A stretch of DNA of 11,661 nt from Butyrivibrio sp. (lineage in GTDB: Bacteria > Bacillota_A > Clostridia > Lachnospirales > Lachnospiraceae). The stretch is from contig JAGOGF010000080.1 in NCBI GenBank assembly GCA_017996845.1, forward strand, positions 1 through 11,661, in the 5' to 3' direction. The position numbers and the translations under genes were made by a program. Numbering within the stretch: position 1 is the first letter of the stretch; the number at the start of each line of letters is the position of its first letter. Positions 1 to 7,613 of this stretch are shown in pieces. The notes beneath the pieces were generated by a model. The model made no database searches. It was not told where the DNA came from and worked only from the letters and a program-made list of their open reading frames with translations.

Positions 1-413
1 TTTATCTCTGAAAGCGCTTTTTCAGGATTTGGCATAATATGGAGCGCATTGGCAATCAGTACAATGTCAAACGTTTTTTCTCCAAATGTAAGTGCAGTGG
101 CATCCTGGACTGCAAAATCAATGTTTTTATGATACTCCGCAAGTTCACGCTTTTGTGCTTCTTTTAACATCTGAGGTGAGAAATCTGTTGCAATCCAGGA
201 ATGCACGTTACCTGCCAAAGCAAATGTAAACTGTCCTGTTCCACATGCAAGCTCCAGCACATCCTGCTTTTCATTTATAATCGGTTTGATTTCTTCTGTC
301 AGCTTTGCATAAAGTTCTTTGTTGCCCTTTTCCTGAACAATCGTATATATTTTTGCAAAACGTTCCCAGAATCCAATATTTGAATTTGCTTTTTTTTCTT
401 TAGTGTTTTTCAT
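1..413 (-). CDS. Class I SAM-dependent methyltransferase, C-terminus cut by window edge
   Basis: Reading leftwards from the ATG at 413-411 there is an open frame of 137 codons that leaves the window without a stop. The protein has the Rossmann-fold methyltransferase pattern: motif I VLELACGTGQ near residues 51-60, an acidic post-I strand ATDFSPQML, the DATAL segment near residue 105, and FDIVLIANALHIMPNPEKAL, typical of the ubiE/Methyltransf_11-type family. The substrate cannot be read from this; such enzymes methylate small molecules, lipids or proteins with S-adenosylmethionine. An AAAGGA-type ribosome site lies about 9 bases before the start. It begins 75 bp after the permease stop on the same strand with no terminator visible between, so it is probably the last gene of the exporter operon. 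It could be unrelated to export; family confidence is high, function unknown. Confidence 0.88.
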   Translation of the reverse strand, partial: MKNTKEKKANSNIGFWERFAKIYTIVQEKGNKELYAKLTEEIKPIINEKQDVLELACGTGQFTFALAGNVHSWIATDFSPQMLKEAQKRELAEYHKNIDFAVQDATALTFGEKTFDIVLIANALHIMPNPEKALSEI

Positions 414-488
414 TTTTTGTTTTCCTTTGTGCTTTTTTCAGATTATCCACGTTTTTTTATTTTTCATGCTTCTCTATTTTCCTGCTTT

Positions 489-3218
489 TTATTCTCTATT
501 CCTTAATATTTCGGCAGGGGTAATCTGGTCGATCTTTCTGACTTGCAGCGTATTGATGACACCATACAATACCAGAATCATCGCATAAATCCCCGCATAC
601 ATCCACCACTGCGCTTTTACATTCATGCCTGCCGCAACATTGGATATCATATATGGATAAATTCGATCCATTAATATTTTTGCTGCCGGAATACATATCA
701 GTGCGCCTACAGCAACTGTACCCATATTACCATTCAAATACAACTTTTTCAGTTCTTTCTTATGATATCCAAACATCTTGAACATTGAAATATTCAGAGC
801 CGAGCGCGCTACCATTATGTTCATCATCAGGTATAAAACAACTGCAAAAATGATGACAGAGACACCAGTCAGCATAAGAATCATCGGACGCATCATACTG
901 GTAAAGACCTCAGATGATTTTGTGATATCTGCCTTTGTTATTGTACTGTATAGTTTTCCGGGATCAATCGCCAGTTCTTTGTTTGAAAATACTGCATTAA
1001 AATACTGATCATTTTCATCAAATAAATCTCTCATACTGTCAATATTCATAAAAACATACATTCCAGTTCCATACTGCGTTATACCTGACACCGTGAATGT
1101 ATAATTCCTGTCTTCCTCTTCATCTGTAATATGAAAGGTATCTCCTTCTTTTAATCTGAATTTCTGAGCAAAGGCAGAAGCAATCACTACTTTATTTTCA
1201 CTTTTTTCTGTTTTCACATCAAAATACGGGTTTCCTGAATGAATTCCAAGAAGTGTAATATCCATATTATAACCCATTGCTTTTTTGTGCATTGTTTTCG
1301 CAAACGCGGCTTCTCCCCCCTCTGGCACTGTCTGGTCTGGATATTTATAGAGATAAAGATATGCAAATCTGGTATCTCGTTCACTTTCCTGCGCAACATG
1401 CGTGCACATCAGATAACAGTTAAGTGCAAGCATAACGATCAGAAGTGAAATAAACATTCCGAAAAAAACAGTAAGGCTTGTTCGAAGCTCTTTTATTATA
1501 TTTCTAATTTGAAATTTCCTGATATATCCCATTTTACCCAGTTTCAAATTTCTTATTTTTATCCGTTTTTGTTCTTTTCGCATCAGACTAAGTGGTGTCC
1601 TTGCCAAATATTTTCGGATGACTAAAAAATTGACTGCAGCTGCGATAAGCGGCGGCAGAACAAAACCATATAGAAGCAGATACTTTGGACAATACAATAC
1701 CATGATCGGGATCGAATAATACGCATAACAATCCCTCATTTGAAATTGGATTCCGTATTTGCTCAGTCCCAGCATACTTCCGATTACAGCTGCAATAAGT
1801 GTCACCAGAACAGGAAGCATCAGGTAATGTATCAGCAGATCCTTCTGCTGCACCCCAAGCGCATATAGAGAGCCTATGACGCTGCTTTCCTTCTCGATTC
1901 CATGGATCACAAATACTGATATTACATATGTAAAAAGGATCATTACAATCACGCCTGCTGCAAGACCACACATTTTATTGATCTGCTGATCATCCGCCGC
2001 TGCACCGATTCTGGGATTTTCTCCCCGTGGCATAAACGCTGTCATATTGCTCAGTTTCACATCCCAGTATTTTTCTGCCAGATCATTTGTTTTTTTATCA
2101 AATTTTTGTAATCCATCCGCCAGTTGACTGCTTCCTTTCTGTACCTGCCCTACTGCCTTTGTATATGTAGCTATACTATCCCTGTACTGCTGTAGATTTT
2201 CAAGTGTCTCCTGCAAAGAAAGCAATTTGTCATTTACATTTGCATCATCTGATTGTTTTCTAATTTTGGAAAGGATCTTATTATAGTTGTTTTCAGTCAG
2301 TTCCTCTCTCACTCCATATTTTACGATGTCTGCATTTGCTTCTTTGAGATATTGCCTCAGTATCTGTTCAGCACCCTGCTGTAATGCAATGCTTCCATCA
2401 TCTATTTGAGCCAGTGCATCTGATACCTTGTTTCCTCCATCGCGCATACTTCCGGCGGTATCTAAAAATGTATCTTTTACGCCACCGGTTCTATTCCAAT
2501 ATTCCTGAAAGTTCTGATCCTGTACCTGTCCTGCGGTAACTGCATCTTTTTTTAGTTCATCCTTCAGTTCTGCACCTGTCATGGCATCATTCAGAAGATA
2601 TGCATAGGTATATTGCTCTGTCTGTTCCATATTCAGATTATGTTCCAACCGCTGATAAGAAGCTTTACATACAATTCCGACTCCGAAAAGAGTGCTGTCA
2701 ACCGCCATATCTCCCACTTTCCGATAAGGAGCTTCATAATCCGGTAAGGTTCCGATTCCGACAATCTGATAAACTGTCTCCCCGATATCTATTTTATCTC
2801 CAATATGAAAATTATGTTCTTCACAGTATCTTTTTTCCAATGCAATCTGGTTGTTCTGATCCGGAAGGCTGCCCTCTTCAAGCTGAAACAAATTTATCTT
2901 TTCCCTATTTTGATAAACACGCAGTGTTCCCGCATTCGGGATAGAAAAATCCATATAAAACATTTTTTCCAGCGTTATATTATGGTTTGTAAGTGACTGT
3001 ATTTCATTGTTTTTAAGTGGAACAAATACCTGAAATTCTCCGTCTTCCAGAAAATGTTCTTTTGTCGCAAGCTTTGTTCCATGGATAATTGTTTCCGCAG
3101 CTCCAACCATACCTGTGACCATATACATTCCCAGAATAATCAACAGCATCAGCGCCAGATAACACAAAATATTCTTTTTAAATTCACGAAATATTCTTTT
3201 GCTTAAAACTTTATGCAT
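489..3218 (-). CDS. Large FtsX-type ABC transporter permease
   Basis: A 909-residue membrane protein, the permease partner of the ATPase just upstream. An N-terminal membrane helix at about residues 18-40 is followed by a large extracytoplasmic region (about 41-410). Then comes an FtsX-like block with helices near 417-440, 461-485 and 510-535, and a second block with a helix near 580-602, an external domain, and three helices near 775-800, 828-850 and 868-892. This duplicated FtsX layout is typical of MacB-like/peptide-type transporters that export or extract substrates rather than import them. Within the first outer domain, segments near 255-285 and 355-385 (for example GSSQLADGL) look like the coiled-coil heptads of YhgE/Pip-type proteins. 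The ATG at 3218 is chosen over an in-frame GTG at 3248 because GGGGA sits 5 bases before it. The substrate is unknown; antimicrobial peptide or lipid-linked export is inference. Confidence 0.9.
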   Translation of the reverse strand: MHKVLSKRIFREFKKNILCYLALMLLIILGMYMVTGMVGAAETIIHGTKLATKEHFLEDGEFQVFVPLKNNEIQSLTNHNITLEKMFYMDFSIPNAGTLRVYQNREKINLFQLEEGSLPDQNNQIALEKRYCEEHNFHIGDKIDIGETVYQIVGIGTLPDYEAPYRKVGDMAVDSTLFGVGIVCKASYQRLEHNLNMEQTEQYTYAYLLNDAMTGAELKDELKKDAVTAGQVQDQNFQEYWNRTGGVKDTFLDTAGSMRDGGNKVSDALAQIDDGSIALQQGAEQILRQYLKEANADIVKYGVREELTENNYNKILSKIRKQSDDANVNDKLLSLQETLENLQQYRDSIATYTKAVGQVQKGSSQLADGLQKFDKKTNDLAEKYWDVKLSNMTAFMPRGENPRIGAAADDQQINKMCGLAAGVIVMILFTYVISVFVIHGIEKESSVIGSLYALGVQQKDLLIHYLMLPVLVTLIAAVIGSMLGLSKYGIQFQMRDCYAYYSIPIMVLYCPKYLLLYGFVLPPLIAAAVNFLVIRKYLARTPLSLMRKEQKRIKIRNLKLGKMGYIRKFQIRNIIKELRTSLTVFFGMFISLLIVMLALNCYLMCTHVAQESERDTRFAYLYLYKYPDQTVPEGGEAAFAKTMHKKAMGYNMDITLLGIHSGNPYFDVKTEKSENKVVIASAFAQKFRLKEGDTFHITDEEEDRNYTFTVSGITQYGTGMYVFMNIDSMRDLFDENDQYFNAVFSNKELAIDPGKLYSTITKADITKSSEVFTSMMRPMILMLTGVSVIIFAVVLYLMMNIMVARSALNISMFKMFGYHKKELKKLYLNGNMGTVAVGALICIPAAKILMDRIYPYMISNVAAGMNVKAQWWMYAGIYAMILVLYGVINTLQVRKIDQITPAEILRNRE

Positions 3219-3281
3219 TTCATTCCCCGTTTCTGTGTCACTTTGCACACATTCATTTTGCGCTTTTCTGAAAAAATAATA

Positions 3282-3983
3282 TTACAAATCTGCAAGATCC
3301 TTTGCCGATATTCGTTTTTCGTTTTCATAATCTTTGTTGATCTGCCCGTCTTTAATCAAAATGACCTTATGCACCATATTTTTGATTACATCATTGTGCG
3401 TGACAATCAACATTGTTGTTCCATAACTCTGATTGATTTTTTCCATCAGAATCAGTATCTCTTTTGCTGTTTTCGAATCCAATGCCCCTGTTGGCTCATC
3501 GCATAACAGTATTCTGGGGTTTTTGATCAGTGCCCTTGCGATTGCACATCTCTGTTGCTGGCCTCCCGATAACTGCGCCGGATATTTATTCTGATGTTCT
3601 GCCAATCCAAGTATTGCAAGAAGCTCATCCATATCAAGTGGCTGATCTGTCAGGAATTTGCATACCTCTATATTTTCTCTGACTGTCAGATTTGATACCA
3701 GATTATAAAACTGAAAAATGAATCCCAGATTTTCTCTGCGGTAAGATGATAGTTCTGATTGACTTAGCCCTACTATTTCCTTGCCTGCGACCTTTATAGA
3801 ACCTGATTCTGCATAATCAAGTCCTCCGATGCAGTTCAAAAGTGTAGACTTTCCCGATCCGCTTGCTCCCTGAATTACACACATCTCTCCTTTTTCTACA
3901 CTGCTTGAAATTCCTTTTAATACCTGTGTATAGCTTTCATTTTCTCCATAACTTTTTTTCAAATTTGTTATCTCCAAATACAT
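3282..3983 (-). CDS. ABC transporter ATP-binding protein (MacB/LolD-like)
   Basis: This 233-residue ATPase powers the permease encoded 63 bp downstream. All nucleotide-binding elements are intact: Walker A GASGSGKS at residues 39-46, Q-loop Gln91, signature LSGGQQQR at 138-145, Walker B ILLCDEP at 158-164, a D-loop ALDS, and the switch His at 196 (VTHND). Sequence and length fit the LolD/MacB/SalX family of exporters with FtsX-type permeases. The start at 3983 is preferred because GGGAG lies 8 bases upstream; a longer reading from a TTG at 4007 would put the ribosome site inside the gene and overlap the operator at 4004-4016. The gene lies 93 bp after tetR on the same strand, with operator-like repeats in the gap. 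ABC ATPase identity is secure; the transported molecule is not known. Confidence 0.95.
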   Translation of the reverse strand: MYLEITNLKKSYGENESYTQVLKGISSSVEKGEMCVIQGASGSGKSTLLNCIGGLDYAESGSIKVAGKEIVGLSQSELSSYRRENLGFIFQFYNLVSNLTVRENIEVCKFLTDQPLDMDELLAILGLAEHQNKYPAQLSGGQQQRCAIARALIKNPRILLCDEPTGALDSKTAKEILILMEKINQSYGTTMLIVTHNDVIKNMVHKVILIKDGQINKDYENEKRISAKDLADL

Positions 3984-4003
3984 TTTTTCTTCTCCCATTT
4001 TAC

Positions 4004-4016
4004 GCAACAGTGTTAT
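4004..4016. promoter_or_regulatory. Candidate TetR operator before the ABC ATPase gene
   Basis: Palindrome-like GCAACAGTGTTAT, centred at 4010, 20 bp before the ATPase start. Eleven bases (AACAGTGTTAT, 4006-4016) are identical to the perfect palindrome upstream of tetR at 4712-4724; two bases of the outer half differ. A repeat of this kind at both the regulator and its neighbour is the usual layout of a TetR-family operator. Binding is inferred. Confidence 0.6.
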
Positions 4017-4032
4017 GTTTCATGTATTTTTT

Positions 4033-4065
4033 TAGCTATGTTCCGAAAAAGAACATAGCTATGTT
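4033..4065. repeat. Inverted repeat with overlapping 14-bp palindrome between tetR and ABC ATPase
   Basis: TAGCTATGTTC at 4033-4043 and GAACATAGCTA at 4051-4061 form an 11-bp perfect stem with a 7-base loop. The right arm also lies inside a perfect 14-bp palindrome, AACATAGCTATGTT (4052-4065), so TAGCTATGTT occurs twice as a direct repeat 23 bp apart (4033 and 4056). No T-run follows the stem in the minus (gene) direction; A bases follow instead, so it is not a standard terminator. It may be a second operator pair or an mRNA structure in the spacer ahead of the exporter genes. Confidence 0.6.
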
Positions 4066-4076
4066 TTAGAACTTTT

Positions 4077-4700
4077 TTATTTCTTCTGTAGCATCCCGAT
4101 CCATCCCGCTACAAGGTAGGAAACAATATCCTTCATATGTTCGACTGCCTTGTCTTCTTCCGGTTCATGCGTGATCATGTGAATAAAAGTATCGATCTGC
4201 ATATGCGCTGTCCAATGAATAAAGTAATCATCAAAAAGCTTTATGCCGGCTGTTTCACACATCATGTCAGCAATCAGACGATAATGCTTTTGTGTTGCAG
4301 CAATAAACTTATCCGTAATATGTTCATATTTTGACCCCTGTGCCTTTGTTAATACCAGCTGCAGTTCATCTCGATACTGATACATCACATGAACAATTGC
4401 GACTGCCCGCTTCATATCATCCGAAAAATCCATATGCATTGGGTCTTCTGATGCAACCTGCTGTTTTTCTTCTGCATAATGTTCCGACATTTCCGCATAG
4501 ATCTTATGCAGCGGCTCTTCCACAACAGAAGCAAAAAGATCCTCTTTATCTTTATAGAAAAAATAAAGTGCTCCTGTTGTCACTCCCGCATTTTTACATA
4601 TACTGCGAAGTGAAGCCTGCATATACCCTTTTTGTATAAATTCTGCTCTTGCACAGATCAGCAGCTTTTTTCTTGTTTCCTTTTCATCTTTCATTTGCAT
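4077..4700 (-). CDS. TetR/AcrR-family transcriptional regulator
   Basis: A 207-residue regulator with the standard TetR plan: helix 1 near residues 8-25 (RKKLLICARAEFIQKGY), the DNA-binding helix-turn-helix at about 29-50 (ASLRSICKNAGVTTGALYFFYKDKEDLF), and a helical ligand-binding/dimer domain for the rest. Length is normal for the family. It is encoded directly before the ABC exporter genes on the same strand, so the likely role is a repressor of exporter and self, released by a substrate-like ligand. A perfect 13-bp palindrome lies 11 bp before the start and is nearly repeated before the ATPase gene. The ATG at 4700 is taken; a second ATG two codons later (4694) is also possible, and the ribosome site (AGAAAGA) is weak for both. 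The ligand cannot be told from the sequence. Confidence 0.92.
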   Translation of the reverse strand: MQMKDEKETRKKLLICARAEFIQKGYMQASLRSICKNAGVTTGALYFFYKDKEDLFASVVEEPLHKIYAEMSEHYAEEKQQVASEDPMHMDFSDDMKRAVAIVHVMYQYRDELQLVLTKAQGSKYEHITDKFIAATQKHYRLIADMMCETAGIKLFDDYFIHWTAHMQIDTFIHMITHEPEEDKAVEHMKDIVSYLVAGWIGMLQKK

Positions 4701-4711
4701 ATTCTTTCTAC

Positions 4712-4724
4712 ATAACAGTGTTAT
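4712..4724. promoter_or_regulatory. Candidate TetR operator upstream of tetR
   Basis: ATAACAGTGTTAT is a perfect palindrome around a single central base (4718), 11 bp before the tetR start. A TATAAA element about 14 bp further upstream could be a -10 box, which would put the palindrome over or just after the transcription start, as expected for autorepression. No good -35 is seen. The near-identical copy at 4004-4016 supports the call. Confidence 0.68.
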
Positions 4725-4823
4725 CTTGCAATATTTTTATACTACCCGACTCTTTGATCACTGTGAAGTCAGACATTGCTCAAACTGCTTTTTCTCTTTT
4801 CATTTTCTGCGTTTCTTCAAAAT

Positions 4824-5036
4824 CTAGCAGAACTCGTAACCTGTAATCGTTCGGCAGATATTAATCAGTTTTGTAACTACAATATAAAAAGAGTTTTCCT
4901 CTGCCTGAATTTCAATTTTTCTGTAATCTTTGGATATACTGATTTTATTTGGTATTTCAATCTTCTTTGCAAAAGAATATATGTTTTTTGCCTGCTCTTT
5001 GCCTAATGCTTTTGTAAACCGATATACTTTATCCAT
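4824..5036 (-). CDS. Small hypothetical protein downstream of feoB
   Basis: Seventy codons starting 60 bp after the feoB stop on the same strand. I do not recognise the family. The protein is mostly charged and soluble-looking: a likely amphipathic helix over residues 4-25, two short strand-like stretches near 39-45 (RKIEIQA) and 50-56 (FYIVVTK), then another helix; it has Cys at 61 and at the final position 70. No signal peptide or membrane helix is evident. A GGGG run 6 bases before the ATG could serve as ribosome site. It has no counterpart of FeoC's winged helix that I can see. Its place after feoB suggests co-transcription, but a seven-T tract in the gap leaves that open. It is probably a real gene, given the start context and the balanced protein composition, but it could be a chance frame. 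Confidence 0.5.
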   Translation of the reverse strand: MDKVYRFTKALGKEQAKNIYSFAKKIEIPNKISISKDYRKIEIQAEENSFYIVVTKLINICRTITGYEFC

Positions 5037-5096
5037 TTTATGCCCCGCATACTTAATATTTTCAAAAAAAGGTATTCATCACAGATCACATTATTT

Positions 5097-7253
5097 TCAT
5101 GCAACAGAACGTTTTACTGCAATATTCTGATTTTTGTATGGGTCACGTCTGAAAAGTGCATATAACATACCCATCAACACAAAAATTGCTGCGATTGTTC
5201 CTGCCGTAAATGTTCCATATGCAAGCAGTACCCCGAACTGATATATCATCAATGTAACAAGATATGCAAATACGTTCTGGAACAATATTGTAATCCATGT
5301 CCATTTTTTGGAATTCATTTCTTTTGCCATCGTTCCAACTGCTGCAAGACAGGGTGAATCCAACATATTGAAAATCAAAAATGAAAATGCTGCAACTGCA
5401 GTAGGAAGCATACCGTTTTGCAGACTGGACCATAATGCTGTAGAATCTTCTCCCAGCTCCTGTCCTGCTCCCAAAATTGATATGGTGGATACAATCGACT
5501 CTTTTGCTACAAATCCAGAAATAATAGATGCAACTGCCTGCCAGTTGCCAAATCCAAGCGGAATGAAAATCCATGCAATTGCGCTGCCGACATAAGCCAG
5601 AAGAGAATGCGCCTGATCATCAACCAGTCCAAACGCGCCAGCTTCTACACCGTAAGAAGAAAGGAACCACATCACTGCGCAGCACAGGAAAATGATCGTA
5701 CCTGCTTTTTTGATATATCCCCATAATCTTTCCCACACATGAAGCAGAACTGTTTTGGCCGCCGGTAAATGGTATGCCGGAAGTTCCATAACAAACGGGG
5801 CTGCCTCTCCTGCAAAGATTCTTGTCTTTTTGAGTATAATTGCTGCAACAAGGACAGCCGCAATTCCAATGAAATAAATCAATGGAGCCATCCACCATGC
5901 TCCGCCCATCATTACTCCTGCAATCAATGCGATAACAGGAAGCTTTGCACCGCACGGTACAAATGTTGCTGTCATAATAGTCAGCCGCCTGTCATTATCA
6001 TTTTCAATGGTTTTCGTCGACATAATTCCCGGTACGCCGCATCCGCTCGACACCAAAAGCGGTATGAAAGATTTACCGGATAAGCCGAATTTTCTGAAAA
6101 TACGGTCCATGATAAAGGCAACTCTGGCCATGTATCCGACATCCTCCAAAATAGAAAGACACAGGAACACACATGCCATCTGCGGAACAAATCCTAAAAC
6201 AGTTCCGACTCCGCCCAATATTCCATTCACAACCAGATCGATCAGAACACTTCCGACTCCGATGCTTTCCAGGAAATGCTGAGTTCCCGGTAATACCCAT
6301 GTTCCAAAAAGAACATCATTGGCCCAATCCGTTCCCATTGTCCCGATTGTCGTAATGGAAAAATAGTATACAGCGGTCATAATTGCTGCAAAAATAGGAA
6401 GTGCAAGAATTCTGTTTGTAATGATCCTGTCTATTTTGTCTGAAGTTGAAGTTTTTCGTGGAGATTTCTTTATCGCCGCAGCAACAACTTCTGAAATAAA
6501 ATCATATCTTGCATTCGTAATAATGCTTTCCGCATCATCATCATTTTCTTTTTCCAATTGACTGCGAACAGCAAGAAGTGTATCTCTTTCCTGAGGGGAA
6601 AATTTAACCTGCTCCAGAACCTTTTCATCTTTTTCAATTAATTTGATTGCATACCATCTGCGCTGTTCTGATCGGCAAAACTGCTCCGGAATAAGCTGCT
6701 GTACAGTAGTAATGGCTTTTTCAATATCATCTGCAAAACGAACTGTAGTTTCTGCGTTCTTTTTTTTAGCAGCAAGTTTGATTGCTTTGTCAGTAACCTC
6801 ATCAAGCCCCGTTCCTTTGAGTGCAGATGTTTCAACCACCTCACATCCCATTCTCCCTGCAAGTTCCAAAGTGTTGATCTGATCTCCGTTCCTTCTGACC
6901 ACATCGATCATATTAAGTGCAATTACTACCGGGATGCCAAGCTCAAGAATTTGAGTCGTCAGATAAAGATTACGTTCAATATTGGTACCATCCACCAGGT
7001 TGATGATTGCCTCTGGCCTCTCTCTAAGCAGATAATCCCTGCTGACAACCTCTTCAAGTGTATATGGTGAAAGAGAATAGACGCCCGGAAGATCTGTTAT
7101 TATGACATCCTTTTTCCCTCTGCATTTTCCTTCTTTTTTTTCTACCGTTACACCAGGCCAGTTACCAACATACTGATTGGCACCTGTAAGTGCATTGAAC
7201 ATTGTGGTTTTTCCGCAGTTTGGATTTCCTGCAAGTGCAATTCTTACTGCCAT
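5097..7253 (-). CDS. feoB: Ferrous iron transporter FeoB
   Basis: A 718-residue FeoB, the inner membrane Fe2+ permease with a G-protein domain at its N-terminus. The GTPase motifs are all present: G1 GNPNCGKTT (9-17), the G2 Thr36 in GVTVE, G3 DLPG (54-57), G4 NMID (114-117) and G5 SALKG (143-147). A helical linker spans about 170-265. The membrane part begins near 282 and holds the conserved Cys-containing segments SGCGVPG (Cys405) and VPCGAKLP (Cys434), plus a third Cys at 635 in the last third. Length is normal. The ATG at 7253 fits best because AGGAG lies 7 bases upstream; the in-frame ATG at 7259 is almost on top of that site. Two feoA genes precede it. A hairpin with T-run and a GTTAG-N6-CTAAC palindrome in the 94-bp gap suggest separate control of feoB. 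Confidence 0.97.
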   Translation of the reverse strand: MAVRIALAGNPNCGKTTMFNALTGANQYVGNWPGVTVEKKEGKCRGKKDVIITDLPGVYSLSPYTLEEVVSRDYLLRERPEAIINLVDGTNIERNLYLTTQILELGIPVVIALNMIDVVRRNGDQINTLELAGRMGCEVVETSALKGTGLDEVTDKAIKLAAKKKNAETTVRFADDIEKAITTVQQLIPEQFCRSEQRRWYAIKLIEKDEKVLEQVKFSPQERDTLLAVRSQLEKENDDDAESIITNARYDFISEVVAAAIKKSPRKTSTSDKIDRIITNRILALPIFAAIMTAVYYFSITTIGTMGTDWANDVLFGTWVLPGTQHFLESIGVGSVLIDLVVNGILGGVGTVLGFVPQMACVFLCLSILEDVGYMARVAFIMDRIFRKFGLSGKSFIPLLVSSGCGVPGIMSTKTIENDNDRRLTIMTATFVPCGAKLPVIALIAGVMMGGAWWMAPLIYFIGIAAVLVAAIILKKTRIFAGEAAPFVMELPAYHLPAAKTVLLHVWERLWGYIKKAGTIIFLCCAVMWFLSSYGVEAGAFGLVDDQAHSLLAYVGSAIAWIFIPLGFGNWQAVASIISGFVAKESIVSTISILGAGQELGEDSTALWSSLQNGMLPTAVAAFSFLIFNMLDSPCLAAVGTMAKEMNSKKWTWITILFQNVFAYLVTLMIYQFGVLLAYGTFTAGTIAAIFVLMGMLYALFRRDPYKNQNIAVKRSVA

Positions 7254-7280
7254 TTTCATTCTCCTCTTTGTCTTATTTCA

Positions 7281-7296
7281 GTTAGTTTATGCTAAC
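7281..7296. promoter_or_regulatory. Candidate metalloregulator operator before feoB
   Basis: GTTAG-TTTATG-CTAAC, a palindrome with perfect 5-bp arms, starting 28 bp before the feoB start. It matches the operator at 11249-11264 in 13 of 16 positions, and 15 of 18 when two bases beyond the palindrome are added, and shares spacing with the site at the feoA start point (7851-7866). No clear feoB promoter is seen around it. A DtxR/MntR-type regulator is a guess from the half-site. Confidence 0.6.
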
Positions 7297-7307
7297 ATTT
7301 ATTTCAT

Positions 7308-7343
7308 AAAAAAGCAGTCGCGGGTTCCACACTCTATGACTGC
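7308..7343 (-). terminator. Hairpin with T-run between second feoA and feoB
   Basis: On the minus strand GCAGTC (7343-7338) pairs with GACTGC (7319-7314) and is followed at once by six T bases (7313-7308). The loop of about 18 bases can form a small inner stem. This resembles a moderate rho-independent terminator, starting just after the feoA stop; it may lower transcription into feoB or be a leftover mRNA end. Its strength is uncertain because the outer stem is only 6 bp. Confidence 0.55.
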
Positions 7344-7353
7344 AACTGATTTA

Positions 7354-7578
7354 TTATTCGACTTCCACTATCTGCGCATCTGCTTTGCGAAGTGACAATT
7401 CATAACCTCTTACTGTAATTTCTACCGGATCGCCAAGCGGTGCCACTTTTCTGATATATACCGTACTGCCTTTTGTAATCCCCATATCCATGACCCTGCG
7501 CTTGAGTGCACTGTCATTTCCTGCAAGTTTTTTAACTGTTACCGTTTCCCCGATCTTCGTATCTTTGAGTGTTTTCAT
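7354..7578 (-). CDS. feoA: FeoA domain protein (second copy)
   Basis: A 74-residue protein that is one complete FeoA (SH3-like beta barrel) domain. The family pattern is visible: TVTVKKLAGND early, RRVMDMGITKGSTVYIRKVAPLGDPVEITVRGYELSLRKADAQIVEV to the end, with the central MGI...G(S/T) and GDP(V/I)x(I/V) segments that typify FeoA. FeoA proteins are small cytoplasmic partners of FeoB thought to modulate iron uptake. It lies 35 bp after the first feoA and 94 bp before feoB, all on the same strand. AGGAG is 10 bases before the ATG. This copy carries the more canonical sequence (GDPVEITVRGYELSLRK); the first copy is diverged, so the two probably do different jobs or work as a pair. Confidence 0.95.
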   Translation of the reverse strand: MKTLKDTKIGETVTVKKLAGNDSALKRRVMDMGITKGSTVYIRKVAPLGDPVEITVRGYELSLRKADAQIVEVE

Positions 7579-7613
7579 ATCCGTATTTCTCCTGCTTTCT
7601 GTTATGTTCTATT

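Noticed and set aside
3219..3248. Ten-residue N-terminal extension of the permease from a GTG at 3248
   Set aside because: The ATG at 3218 has a good GGGGA ribosome site 5 bases upstream, and the protein then starts with the basic segment that normally leads into the first membrane helix.
4805..4832. TTCTGC/GCAGAA inverted repeat as a terminator after the small gene
   Set aside because: The stem is only 6 bp, has a 16-base loop, overlaps the stop codon of the 4824-5036 gene, and is not followed by a T-run on either strand.
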